From: Streptomyces aculeolatus
Lineage (GTDB): Bacteria; Actinomycetota; Actinomycetes; Streptomycetales; Streptomycetaceae
Length of the DNA stretch: 64,000 bases
NCBI RefSeq assembly: GCF_020400605.1
Contig: NZ_JAINRD010000003.1
Coordinates: 310,001-374,000, forward strand
Direction: 5' to 3'
A program made the position numbers and the translations under genes. The notes under the pieces were generated by a model. It was given only the letters and a program-made list of their open reading frames with translations, searched no databases and was not told the origin of the DNA. The first letter of the stretch is position 1, and every line of letters begins with the position of its first letter. Positions 16,156-24,461 of this stretch are shown here, piece by piece.

Positions 16156-18630
16156 CGCCCGCCGGTCCTCCGCCACGCTCTCCGCCGGCACCCCGGCGGC
16201 CGCCGCCCGGCGCACGACCGGCCCGCCGCACTCGCCTATCCACCGGCGCAGCACGTGGTGCACCGACTCGGCGCCGGCCAGCGTCTGCCCCGGCGCCGCC
16301 GGCGGCGTCAGCCCCTCGGGCCAGAACAGGAACGCCCGGCTCTGCTCGCCGCCGAGGCCGCCGTGCGAGCCGATCTGGTCCTCGAAGGCGTGCACGGTGC
16401 CCGTCCGCGGTTCGTACGAGGAGTTGACCATGAGGTCCGCGGCGTGCGGGAAGCGCGCGGTGCGCAGCACCGCCTCCGCGGCGCCGGGCCCGAACGGCAG
16501 CAGCGGGTCGATGCCGACGACCTTGCCGGTCTCCAGGTGGTGCTCCGCGCCGTCGGCGCCGAGGACCATCGGCCCGTGCTCCTCGGAGCGCACCAGCACG
16601 AAGCCGATCCCGGGATGCTCCGTCAGCGCCGGCAGCAGCGCCGGGTGGCGGCGCTCGATCGTCTCCCGGCTGGCCACGCCGGGCAGTTCGGGGAAGGACA
16701 CCAGGCCCAGGTTTCCGGAGCCCAGCACGACGGGCTCCAGGCCGCGCCGCCCCTCGCCGTCGTACACGTCCTCGGGGCGCTCCGGCCGGCGCAGCGCGGC
16801 GCGCGCGGCGGTGCGCGCCTCGGCGCCGCTCCTGGACTTCCCGGCCCGGCGCGAGACGGGCAGCCCGCAGCCGGCACGTACCAGGTCCTGCAGCGTGAGG
16901 CCGTACGTGGCGGCGAACGTCGGGCCGTGGCTCTGGCCGTGGTCCGACAGCAGCACGATGCGGTACGGGCGCGGGGCGTGCTCGGCGGCCTTGGCGACGA
17001 GCGCGATCGAGCGGTCGATGCGGCGCAGCACCTGCTGGCTGTCGCGGTGCTGCGGCCCCGCGTAGTGGGCGACCTCGTCGTATCCGACGAGGTCGGCGTA
17101 GACCGCCGTGCGCCCCGCGAGCATGTCCCCTATGACGGCGGCCACGACGACGTCCCGGGAGACGACGGTGGCGAAGGCGCGGACGAACGGGTACAGCCCA
17201 CCGCGGCCGACGCGGGGCGTCTCCCGGCGCAGCCGGGAGCGCAGCGACTGGAAGACCTCGCGGCCGGCCTCGGCGAAGAAGGAGGCGAAGGTGCGGGAGG
17301 CGTTGGCGGGGTCGGAGAAGTAGGCGAAGTACCCGGCGCGCGAGCGGGTCTTCTTCTGCCGCCGGACGGCGACGGACAGCACCAGGGCGAGCTGGGTGGC
17401 GCCGCCGGTGAACAGGTTGCCGCGGCTGGCGGTGTCGCCGGGCTCGCCGGTGGCCAGCAGCCCGCCGGGCGCGGGCGGGTCCGCGGCGGCGCGGGCGGCG
17501 GCGCGGCGCTCCAGCTCCAGCGCGGTGGAGGGGTGGCTGCAGACCATCACCTCGCCGGTCTCCTTCTCGTACCAGCGGAAGGCGGGCACGTCCTCGTTGG
17601 TGCCGTGCAGGATGCCGAGCTGGCTGGCGCCGGTCTGGCTGGACCAGTCGGTGCGCCAGGGGACGAGCCGGTGGCTGGTGCCGTGCCAGGAGGCGACGGT
17701 CTCCATCACCGGCGGCAGCCGGTGCGCGAGCAGCCGCTGCCCGCCGAGGCTGCGCCCGCCGGCCCGCTCGCGCTCCTGCAGCGCGGCGTGCAGCACGTCG
17801 TGGCCGACGCCGTCGAGCTGGAGGAAGACGATGCCGGGGGCGGCGTCCGGGGACACGGCGGGGGCGCCGCGGCGGTACGCGAGCCGGGCGAGCCGGCGGC
17901 GGTAGGCGCCGTCGTCGCGGACGGTGAGCGCGGTGCTGGTGGCGGACGACGCGGCGGACATCACGGCGGCGACGACGACGGCGGTCTCCGGGTTGGCCTC
18001 GCCGCGTCCTGTGGGGTTGAGGCTGAGCGCGATCAGCAGCAGGGAGCCGTTGAGGAAGAACACGAGCAGGCCGAGCACGAAGGCGGGCACCAGCAGCAGG
18101 GCCCGGACGAGCACCGGCCACACCAGCGCGGAGAGCACGCCGAAGACGCCGGCGCCGACGGCGGCGGTGACGGCGATGTGCGTGGCGCTGTCGCCGTCGG
18201 GCGACTGGAGCCGGAAGTCGGGCAGGGCGCCGGCGAGGATGAGCATCGTCACCGTGCCGACGGCCCACACGACGACGATCCGGCCGAGGGCGCGGGCGGC
18301 GGCGCGCCTGCCCTTGCGCGTGGTCGCGGCCCGCAGGGCGGCCATGCCGGCGCCGGGGTCCGGATCGGGGCCGCGGTCCGGGCCGGAGTCCGGGTCGGGG
18401 TCCGCGGGGGTCTCGGGGTCCGGCCCGGTACGGGACGGGTCTGCCGCGTCCCTGCGGGTCGGCTGACCGGTCTCCGTGCGGGACCGGGCGTCCGTGCCCG
18501 TACGGGACCCGGTCCGCGGCCCGGACCCGTCGTCCGGGCCGGGTCTCGCGCCCTCCCCCGCGCCCTCCCCGGACCCGGGCTCCCCGCCCGGCCCGGTGTC
18601 CTCGCCGGGCGCCTTCCGCGGCTCTGCCAT
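16150..18630 (-). CDS. membrane-anchored phosphodiesterase/alkaline phosphatase-superfamily protein
   Basis: 826 residues. A disordered N-terminus of roughly 110 residues, rich in Pro-Asp and Gly-Pro repeats, leads to a four-helix membrane domain (VVWAVGTVTMLILAG to LLIALSL). A large type I phosphodiesterase/nucleotide pyrophosphatase domain follows. Metal and nucleophile motifs are visible: FLQLDGVGHDVL, WSSQTGASQLGILHG (nucleophile Thr region), VGYDEVAHYAG and LLSDHGQSHG. It probably cleaves phosphodiesters of lipids, teichoic acids or nucleotides. ATG 18630 has GGAGG 11 bases upstream. GTG 18642 would overlap that site. It diverges from an MBL-hydrolase/DedA pair. Confidence 0.82.
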   Translation of the reverse strand: MAEPRKAPGEDTGPGGEPGSGEGAGEGARPGPDDGSGPRTGSRTGTDARSRTETGQPTRRDAADPSRTGPDPETPADPDPDSGPDRGPDPDPGAGMAALRAATTRKGRRAAARALGRIVVVWAVGTVTMLILAGALPDFRLQSPDGDSATHIAVTAAVGAGVFGVLSALVWPVLVRALLLVPAFVLGLLVFFLNGSLLLIALSLNPTGRGEANPETAVVVAAVMSAASSATSTALTVRDDGAYRRRLARLAYRRGAPAVSPDAAPGIVFLQLDGVGHDVLHAALQERERAGGRSLGGQRLLAHRLPPVMETVASWHGTSHRLVPWRTDWSSQTGASQLGILHGTNEDVPAFRWYEKETGEVMVCSHPSTALELERRAAARAAADPPAPGGLLATGEPGDTASRGNLFTGGATQLALVLSVAVRRQKKTRSRAGYFAYFSDPANASRTFASFFAEAGREVFQSLRSRLRRETPRVGRGGLYPFVRAFATVVSRDVVVAAVIGDMLAGRTAVYADLVGYDEVAHYAGPQHRDSQQVLRRIDRSIALVAKAAEHAPRPYRIVLLSDHGQSHGPTFAATYGLTLQDLVRAGCGLPVSRRAGKSRSGAEARTAARAALRRPERPEDVYDGEGRRGLEPVVLGSGNLGLVSFPELPGVASRETIERRHPALLPALTEHPGIGFVLVRSEEHGPMVLGADGAEHHLETGKVVGIDPLLPFGPGAAEAVLRTARFPHAADLMVNSSYEPRTGTVHAFEDQIGSHGGLGGEQSRAFLFWPEGLTPPAAPGQTLAGAESVHHVLRRWIGECGGPVVRRAAAAGVPAESVAEDRRAG

Positions 18631-18779
18631 GCGCTGTCTCACCTCCGCTCCTGTCGTACCAGCCTTCCACAGCCGGGCGGCAACCGATTCCGCCCGGCCC
18701 CGCGACGCCGCACCCGGCGGGCGGGACGCCGTACCCTCGGTGGGGCCGGGGCAGGTGGTGGCGGCGGAGGGAGCGGGCG

Positions 18780-19562
18780 TTGCCGGTCGAGATCACGTGG
18801 TGGGGACATGCCACCGCGACCGTGCGGGACTCGGGGGTGCGGGTGCTGACCGACCCGCTGTTCGTGGCGCGGCTGATGCACCTGCGGCGGCGCCGCGGCG
18901 CGCTGCCGCCGCCGGCGGCCGCGATAGCCGACGTCGTGGTCGTCTCCCACCTGCACTCCGACCACCTCCACCTGCCGTCGCTGGCCCGGCTCACCCCCGG
19001 CACCCGGCTCGTCGTGCCGTACGGGGCCCGCGGCGCCGTGCCCGGTCTGGGGCGGCTCGCCGCCTCGCGGGGCCTGCCGGTGACCGAGGTGCGCCCCGGG
19101 GACGAGGTCGCCGCCGGGCCGCTGACGATCCGCGCCGTGCCCGCCGCGCACGACGGCCGCCGCTGGCCGTACGGGACGCGCACCGCGCCCGCGCTGGGCT
19201 ACGTCATCGAGGGCGAGGCCCGCACCTACTTCGCCGGCGACACCGGCCTCTTCGACGGCATGGCCCGCGCCGTGGGCCCCTGCGACGTGGCGATGCTGCC
19301 CGTCGGCGGCTGGGGTCCGTTCCTCGGGCACGGGCACCTCGACCCGGGCCGCGCCGCCGAGGCGCTGGCGGAACTGGCGCCCCGTGCGGCGGTGCCGGTG
19401 CACTACGGCACGTACTGGCCGATCGGCATGGACGCCGTCCGCCCGCACGAGTTCCACGCCCCCGGCCACGACTTCGTCCGCCGGGCGGCCGCGCTGGCGC
19501 CCGGGGTGTCGGTGCACCGGCTGGGGCACGGCGAGAGCATGCGGCTGGAGGCGGCTCGTTGA
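18780..19562 (+). CDS. MBL-fold metallo-hydrolase
   Basis: 260-residue zinc hydrolase of the UlaG/NAPE-PLD-like branch. It begins WWGHATATV, has the metal motif SHLHSDHLHLP (H-x-H-x-D-H), the phosphate/substrate segment PAAHDGRRWPYG, YFAGDTGLFDG (bridging Asp) and VPVHYGTYWP near the end (last His). The start is TTG with GGAGGGAG 8 bases before. The stop overlaps the start of the following DedA gene (TTGA), so both are translationally coupled. Together with the second MBL enzyme at 20263 it suggests lipid or cell-envelope metabolism. The substrate is unknown. Confidence 0.88.
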   Translation: MPVEITWWGHATATVRDSGVRVLTDPLFVARLMHLRRRRGALPPPAAAIADVVVVSHLHSDHLHLPSLARLTPGTRLVVPYGARGAVPGLGRLAASRGLPVTEVRPGDEVAAGPLTIRAVPAAHDGRRWPYGTRTAPALGYVIEGEARTYFAGDTGLFDGMARAVGPCDVAMLPVGGWGPFLGHGHLDPGRAAEALAELAPRAAVPVHYGTYWPIGMDAVRPHEFHAPGHDFVRRAAALAPGVSVHRLGHGESMRLEAAR

Positions 19563-20206
19563 GGGTGCCGAACGCGCCGCCCGGACTGCTCGCCGCCGCC
19601 CGGGACGTGGCCCCCGCGCAGCAGGCGGTGGGCTACCCCTCGCTCTTCCTGCTCGTGCTCGTGGGCGCGATGGTGCCCGTGGTGCCGACGGGCGCCGTGG
19701 TCAGCTCCGCCGCCGTCGTCGCCTTCCACCACGAGGCCGCGTACGCGCTGCTGCTCGTCTTCGCCACCGCCTCCGTCGCCGCTTTCCTCGGCGACGTCGC
19801 CCTGTACTGGCTGGGCAGCCGCGGCGTGCGCTCGCGGGGCGGCTCGCGCTGGCTCGACCGGCTGCGCGACCGCGTCGCGCCCGAGCAACTGGCCGGCGCG
19901 CAGCAGAAGCTGGAGCGGCACCGGATCTCCGTGCTGGTGCTGTCGCGGCTGATGCCCGCCGGGCGGATCCCGGTGATGCTGGCGTGCCTGCTTGCGCGGA
20001 TGCCGCTGCGCACGTTCGTCCGCGGCAACTTCCCCGCCTGCCTGGCGTGGGCGGCCACGTACCAGCTGATCGGCATCCTCGGCGGCTCGCTCTTCCCCGA
20101 GCCCTGGCAGGGGGTGGCCGCCGCGGTGGCGCTGACGGTGCTGATCAGCGTGGCGCCGCCGGTGTGGCGCCGGCTGCGGGGCGACGGCCGGGGGCAGGAC
20201 GCGTAG
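19559..20206 (+). CDS. DedA-family membrane protein
   Basis: 215-residue DedA/SNARE-associated-family protein. Recent work on this family shows lipid flipping, such as return of undecaprenyl phosphate or phosphatidylethanolamine across the membrane. Visible features are LLVLVGAMVPVVPTGAVVS near the start, GDVALYWLGSRG, and the conserved RLMPAGRIPVMLACLLARMP motif followed by FVRGNFPACLAWA. Start TTG at 19559 was chosen because GGAGG stands exactly 7 bases upstream and overlaps the stop of the MBL gene. GTG 19565 is an alternative. Confidence 0.87.
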   Translation: MRVPNAPPGLLAAARDVAPAQQAVGYPSLFLLVLVGAMVPVVPTGAVVSSAAVVAFHHEAAYALLLVFATASVAAFLGDVALYWLGSRGVRSRGGSRWLDRLRDRVAPEQLAGAQQKLERHRISVLVLSRLMPAGRIPVMLACLLARMPLRTFVRGNFPACLAWAATYQLIGILGGSLFPEPWQGVAAAVALTVLISVAPPVWRRLRGDGRGQDA

Positions 20207-20262
20207 CCGGTACGCGCCCACGCGGCCATGCGCCCCGCGTACGCACCGCACGCCCCCCGCTC

Positions 20263-21294
20263 TCACAGCACGCGCGACGCCCCCACGGGCAGGTCCCACA
20301 GCTCCGCCCGCGGCCGGCCGGTGCGCTCCCACGCCGCGCGCACCCGCCGCAGCGGCTCCAGCGGCGGCTCCGCCGACAGCAGGAACGTGCCGAAGTGCAT
20401 CGGCGCCATCCGCCGCGCACCGACGTCGGCGCAGGCGCGCACGGCCTGCTCGGGGTCCATGTGCACCGGGCCCAGCATCCAGCGCGGCGAGTACGCGCCG
20501 ATGGGCAGCAGCGCGAGGGCGATGCCCGGCAGGCGGCGGCCGATCTCCTCGAAGAAGTGGCCGTAGCCGGTGTCGCCGGCGAAGTAGACCCGCCGGCCGG
20601 CGCCGTCGGTGAGCACCCAGCCGCCCCACAGCGAGCGGCAGGTGTCGGTCAGCGTGCGCTTGCTCCAGTGGTGCGCCGGTACGAAGTCGAAGCGCACCGG
20701 CCCGCCGGGCGCGGGCAGTTCCGCGGCCTCCCACCAGTCCAGTTCGGTGACGCGGGTGAAGCCGCGGCGGCGGCACCAGCGGGCGAGCCCGGCGGGCACG
20801 AACAGCGGGGTGGTGCGCGGCAGCCGCTTCAGGGTGGGGCGGTCGAGGTGGTCGTAGTGGTTGTGGGAGACGACGACGGCGTCGATGGGCGGCAGGTCCT
20901 CCCAGCGCACGCCGACGGGGGTGACGCGGGCGGGGGTGCCGAGGATCCGGCGGGACCACAGCGGGTCGGTGAGCACGGTCAGGCCGCCGATGCGCAGCAC
21001 CCAACTGGCGTGCCCGGCCCAGGTGACGGCGACGGTGCCGGGGCCCGCGGCGGGCAGCGGGCCGGGCTCGTAGGGCAGTTCGGGGATCTCGTCGAGGGTG
21101 CGCTGCGCCGGGCGGAACTGGCCGGTGCGGGCCAGCCGGGCGAGCATGGCGATGCCGGGGAGGGGGGCGTTGAGGCGGTCGGTGAAGGACCGCGGCCAGC
21201 GGCGGATCTCGCCGAGGGGGCGCGGCTTCGTGGCGGCGCGCTCGGCCGGTGCGGCGCGGCCGGCGGCTCCCGTCCGCTGTGACTGGCTGGTCAA
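20263..21294 (-). CDS. NAPE-PLD-like MBL-fold hydrolase
   Basis: 343-residue MBL-fold enzyme resembling N-acyl-phosphatidylethanolamine phospholipase D and bacterial relatives. Key parts are WAGHASWVLRIGG, LTDPLWSRR, VVSHNHYDHLDRPTLKRL (H-x-H-x-D-H), PAHHWSKRTLTDTCRSLWGGW (typical of the NAPE-PLD group), YFAGDTGYG and MAPMHFGTF. Start TTG 21294 overlaps the stop of the upstream aminotransferase-like gene (TTGA), so they form a coupled pair. It may hydrolyse a phosphodiester lipid, but relatives also include other activities. Confidence 0.87.
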   Translation of the reverse strand: MTSQSQRTGAAGRAAPAERAATKPRPLGEIRRWPRSFTDRLNAPLPGIAMLARLARTGQFRPAQRTLDEIPELPYEPGPLPAAGPGTVAVTWAGHASWVLRIGGLTVLTDPLWSRRILGTPARVTPVGVRWEDLPPIDAVVVSHNHYDHLDRPTLKRLPRTTPLFVPAGLARWCRRRGFTRVTELDWWEAAELPAPGGPVRFDFVPAHHWSKRTLTDTCRSLWGGWVLTDGAGRRVYFAGDTGYGHFFEEIGRRLPGIALALLPIGAYSPRWMLGPVHMDPEQAVRACADVGARRMAPMHFGTFLLSAEPPLEPLRRVRAAWERTGRPRAELWDLPVGASRVL

Positions 21295-22595
21295 CGGCCG
21301 GCTCCCGTCAGCTCGGTGAGGGCCGATCCGAGGGCTCTCAACGCCTCCGCCACCTGCGGCCATTCCGCGGGATCCGCCGGCTCGGCCCCCGGGACCCGGG
21401 AGGCTGCCGGGGCTTCGGAGGCGGGCGCGGCGGCGGGGGTCAGGGTGGTCGCGGCGGCGGCGGGCGGCCGGGCCTGGGCGGAGGCGAGGACGGCGGCGTG
21501 CGCGCCGCCCGCGTCGCCGAGCAGCGGCGCCGTGGCCACCCGTAGCCGCAGCGCGGTCAGGTCGTCGCCGAAGCGCTGCGCGCCGGCGACGGCGCGGGCG
21601 CGGGCGCCGGGGCCGAGCGCCCGGACGACGGCGGACTCCAGGTCCACGGCGTCCACGACGCCGCCGCGGGCCAGGTCCTCCCGCAGGGCTTCGAGGTCCG
21701 CGTACACGTGGTAGCCGGCCTGCGGCGGCCGGACCAGCGCGCCGGCGGCGGTCAGCACGTCCCGTACGGCCGCGGTGAGCCCCGCGTGCAGCCGGATGCC
21801 GGCGGCCAGCCGGCCGGTGACGGCGGGCGGCTCGGCGAGCGCCGCCGCGGCGGCGGCCGCGACGGGCGGCGGCAGCGGCGGCACGGCGGTGCCGAGCACG
21901 GCCAGCGCGGTGGCGTGCAGCGCGGCGCCCGCGCGGGTGGCGGGGAAGCGGGCCACGGCGGCGGGCCAGCCGGGCGGGGTGAGCGTGCCGCCGAGGTCGG
22001 CGAGGACGACGACGTCGTCGGGCAGCATCTCGGCGGGGCTGACGAGCACGGTGGCGTGCGGGTCGTGCAGGGTGTCGCGGTACGTCTCGTCGCTGACGAC
22101 GACGAGCCCCTCCCGGGCCGCCGCCTCGCAGACCTCGTGCACCAGCTCCGGCGGCGGCACGGTGCCGGTGGGGTCGTCGGCGACGGAGAGGACCAGCAGT
22201 CGCGGGTCGCCGCCCTCGGCCCGTACCCGGCGCACGGTCTCCAGCAGCGCGACCGGGTCGGGGGCGCCGCCGGACTCCGCGGTGGTGGGCACGCGGTGCA
22301 CGGCGCGGCCGAGGATCCCCGGCTGCGCCGCGTACCAGGACGCCGAGGGGCGGGGCAGCAGCACCTCGCCGCCGACCGCGGCGACCAGGGCGAGGAGCAG
22401 CGCGGGGCCGCCGGGTGCGGCGGCGGTCTGCGCGGGGTCGGTGGCCAGCCCCCGGCGGTGCCAGTAGCCCGCGGCGGCGGCGCGCAGCCCGGTGCCGCCG
22501 CCGGGCGGCCCGGGGGCGGCGGTGGCGGCGCGGGCGAAGCCGTCGACGAGTTCGGCGGGGGGTGGCAGACCGGCGTCGGGGACGGCCTGCTGCAT
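21291..22595 (-). CDS. aminotransferase class I/II fold protein lacking every lysine
   Basis: 434 residues with the fold-type I aminotransferase layout: LLALVAAVGGEVLLPRPS, VLSVADDPTGTVPPPELV (normally NNPTG), VVVSDETYRD (the Asp and Tyr that contact the PLP ring) and LRLRVATAP (carboxylate-binding Arg). Where the Schiff-base lysine belongs, after VVVLADLG, the sequence reads GTLTPPGW. I find no lysine anywhere in the protein, so PLP cannot be bound in the usual way and normal transamination is unlikely. A proline/alanine-rich insertion of about 45 residues precedes the C-terminus. ATG 22595 follows AGGAGGT. It is coupled to the downstream NAPE-PLD-like hydrolase. Confidence 0.8.
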   Translation of the reverse strand: MQQAVPDAGLPPPAELVDGFARAATAAPGPPGGGTGLRAAAAGYWHRRGLATDPAQTAAAPGGPALLLALVAAVGGEVLLPRPSASWYAAQPGILGRAVHRVPTTAESGGAPDPVALLETVRRVRAEGGDPRLLVLSVADDPTGTVPPPELVHEVCEAAAREGLVVVSDETYRDTLHDPHATVLVSPAEMLPDDVVVLADLGGTLTPPGWPAAVARFPATRAGAALHATALAVLGTAVPPLPPPVAAAAAAALAEPPAVTGRLAAGIRLHAGLTAAVRDVLTAAGALVRPPQAGYHVYADLEALREDLARGGVVDAVDLESAVVRALGPGARARAVAGAQRFGDDLTALRLRVATAPLLGDAGGAHAAVLASAQARPPAAAATTLTPAAAPASEAPAASRVPGAEPADPAEWPQVAEALRALGSALTELTGAGR

Positions 22596-22723
22596 GCGCC
22601 ACCTCCTGCCGTCACGCGCCCGTCGGGCGCTCACAAGGGTGCGGATCTCTCTCACTGTCCCAGATCGGGCGGCCGCCGGGGCGGTGGGCTGCGCGCCTGG
22701 TCAGGTGAGGTGGGGACCGGTCG

Positions 22724-22801
22724 GTACGGGAGGGGCGCAGGGTGCGGCCGCGGCCGCGGGTCCGGCCCGTGCGTCCCCGGTCGCGCGCGTCCCCTCCGTA
22801 C
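22724..22801 (-). terminator. imperfect inverted repeat after the small DUF protein gene
   Basis: GTACGGGAGGGGCGC (22724-22738) pairs imperfectly with the segment 22787-22801. It lies downstream of the leftward gene ending at 22808 and upstream of the aminotransferase-like gene, so it is probably a terminator. The inner 48 bases are GC-rich with a GCGGCCGCGGCCGCGG run. Confidence 0.35.
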
Positions 22802-22807
22802 GGGTCC

Positions 22808-23050
22808 TCAGCCGCGCTCGCGCGCGCCCTCTCGGGTGCGGCCGAGGGCGACGGAGCGCTCGGGGTGCCGGCTCAGGTACTCGCCTTCGAGCTGCGCCAT
22901 GCGGGTGTTGTGCATCGCGAGCGCCGCCGCCGAGCCGTGCAGCAGCGTGTCGTGACGGGTGCGGTGGATGGTCTCCAGCTCCTTGATCAGCTGCTGGTCG
23001 GTCAGCCGCGCGGGGGCGATACCGCCCCGGCGCCGGTCGCTCTCGCCCAT
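22808..23050 (-). CDS. small conserved actinobacterial protein (DUF6158-like)
   Basis: An 80-residue soluble protein with the pattern LTDQQLIKELETIHRTRHD, LLHGSAAALAMHN and LEGEYLSRHPERS, ending in GRTREGARERG. I believe it is the Streptomyces DUF6158 type, which has no known function. It is highly charged and predicted helical, without membrane segments. ATG at 23050. It diverges from the methyltransferase gene. Confidence 0.7.
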   Translation of the reverse strand: MGESDRRRGGIAPARLTDQQLIKELETIHRTRHDTLLHGSAAALAMHNTRMAQLEGEYLSRHPERSVALGRTREGARERG

Positions 23051-23178
23051 CTGCGGCTCTCCTTCACGCCGGCTGTCTGCGTCTCCCAGGATCGGGCAAT
23101 CCGTGCCCCGCTGCTACCCGGGCGGCGTACCCGTCCTCGCCGAGCACACCCCTCATTCCCGCATTGCAAGACGATGCT

Positions 23179-23206
23179 TCTCGTCATACGAGACGACGGA
23201 TAGGCT
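23179..23206 (+). promoter_or_regulatory. palindrome TCTCGT-CAT-ACGAGA and -10 box of the methyltransferase gene
   Basis: A 6-3-6 palindrome (23179-23193) lies upstream of TAGGCT (23201-23206), a good -10 box 7 bases before the ATG at 23214. The message is probably leaderless and the palindrome sits where a repressor would block RNA polymerase. The regulator is unknown. Confidence 0.5.
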
Positions 23207-23213
23207 GCCGCAC

Positions 23214-24014
23214 ATGACGGTCTACACCCACGGACACCACGACTCGGTGCTGCGCTCGCACCGCTGGCGCACGGCCGCCAACTCGGCGGCGTACCTGATC
23301 GGCGAGCTGCGCCCGGAGATGCACGTCCTCGACCTCGGCTGCGGCCCCGGCACGATCACCGCCGACCTCGCCGCCCTCGTGCCGCAGGGCCGGGTCACCG
23401 CCGTCGACGCGCAGGAGGCGATCCTCACCACGGCGCGCGCGGCTGCGGCGGAACGGGGCGTGGCGAACGTGGAGTTCGGCGTCGCCGACGCCGAGGCACT
23501 GGACTTCCCGGACGACTCCTTCGACGTTGTCCACGCCCACCAGGTGCTCCAGCACCTCGGCGACCCGGTGCGGGCGCTGGCCGAGATGCGCCGGGTGTGC
23601 CGCCCCGGCGGCCTCGTCGCCGCGCGGGACGCCGACTACGAGGCGATGACCTGGTACCCCGGTGTGCCCGCCCTGGACGACTGGCTGGCCACCTACCGCC
23701 GGGTGGCCCGCGCCTCGGGCGGCGAGCCGGACGCGGGGCGGCGGCTGGCGGCGTGGGCCCGCGAGGCGGGGTTCGAGGACGTGACGGCCTCGGCGAGCGC
23801 GTGGTGCTTCGCGGCGCCGGAGGAGCGCGCCTGGTGGAGCGAGTCGTGGGCGGACCGCACGACGGCGTCGTCGTACGCCCGCCTCGCGGTCGACGGCGGG
23901 CACGCGGACGCGGCGGCGCTGGCGCGGATCGCGGCCGGCTGGCGGGAGTGGGGCGCGGCGGACGGCGCGTGGTTCGCGGTGCTGCACGGCGAGGTGCTCT
24001 GCCGGGTGCCGTGA
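23214..24014 (+). CDS. SAM-dependent methyltransferase
   Basis: 266-residue class I methyltransferase of the UbiE/Methyltransf_11 type. The SAM-binding motif I is VLDLGCGPGTITADLA, the acidic post-motif is VTAVDAQEAI, motif II is DFPDDSFDVVHAHQVLQHL, and motif III is GGLVAARDADYE. The C-terminal half (WYPGVPALDDWLATYRRV) is typical of a large actinobacterial subgroup with unknown acceptor. ATG at 23214 appears leaderless. Monocistronic. Confidence 0.9.
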   Translation: MTVYTHGHHDSVLRSHRWRTAANSAAYLIGELRPEMHVLDLGCGPGTITADLAALVPQGRVTAVDAQEAILTTARAAAAERGVANVEFGVADAEALDFPDDSFDVVHAHQVLQHLGDPVRALAEMRRVCRPGGLVAARDADYEAMTWYPGVPALDDWLATYRRVARASGGEPDAGRRLAAWAREAGFEDVTASASAWCFAAPEERAWWSESWADRTTASSYARLAVDGGHADAAALARIAAGWREWGAADGAWFAVLHGEVLCRVP

Positions 24015-24079
24015 CGGCCCCGCGACCCCGGCCCGTACCCGCTCCAACGGCCCGGCGCCGCAACGGGCTTCGCCGCCCC

Positions 24080-24091
24080 TAGACTCTCCCC
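24080..24091 (+). promoter_or_regulatory. leaderless -10 box of the VOC gene
   Basis: TAGACT (24080-24085) ends 6 bases before the ATG at 24092 and no ribosome binding site is present. This is the arrangement expected for a leaderless transcript that starts at the ATG. Confidence 0.5.
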
Positions 24092-24439
24092 ATGGAGATC
24101 CTCGGCACCTCACTGCGCATCTGCGTGGACGACCTGGAGTCCGCCGTCGACACGTACGAGAGGCTGACCGGCGAACAGGCGCAGCACTTCTCGCAGGCGG
24201 GCGTCTCCGTCGCCGCGGTCGGCTGCTTCCTGCTGATGTCCGGTCCGCCGCAGACCCTCGACGTGCTGCGCAGAATCACCGCGACGCTGGCGGTCAAGGA
24301 CGTCACCGAGGCCTACGCGACGCTCCGCTCGGTCGGCGCCGAGATCGTCGCGGGCCCGTCGGAGACGCCGATCGGGCGCAACATGGTCGCGCGCCACCCC
24401 GACGGCAGCATCTTCGAGTACGTCGACCGCCGCCGCTGA
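24092..24439 (+). CDS. VOC (glyoxalase-fold) protein
   Basis: 115-residue vicinal-oxygen-chelate protein: LRICVDDLESAVDTYERLTG at the start, AYATLRSVGAEIVAGPSETPIG in the middle, and the closing strand HPDGSIFEYVDRR with the typical metal-ligand Glu. Such single-domain proteins dimerise to form an active site. The function may be lyase, dioxygenase or antibiotic binding. It is followed by a short CCGCTG hexamer run and the convergent acetyltransferase gene. Confidence 0.82.
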   Translation: MEILGTSLRICVDDLESAVDTYERLTGEQAQHFSQAGVSVAAVGCFLLMSGPPQTLDVLRRITATLAVKDVTEAYATLRSVGAEIVAGPSETPIGRNMVARHPDGSIFEYVDRRR

Positions 24440-24461
24440 CCGCTGCCGCTGCCGCTGCCGG

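Noticed and set aside
15983..19183. A 1066-codon leftward open frame across the phosphodiesterase gene
   Set aside because: Arg/Pro-rich shadow frame. The adjacent frame encodes a protein with phosphatase motifs and a proper start.
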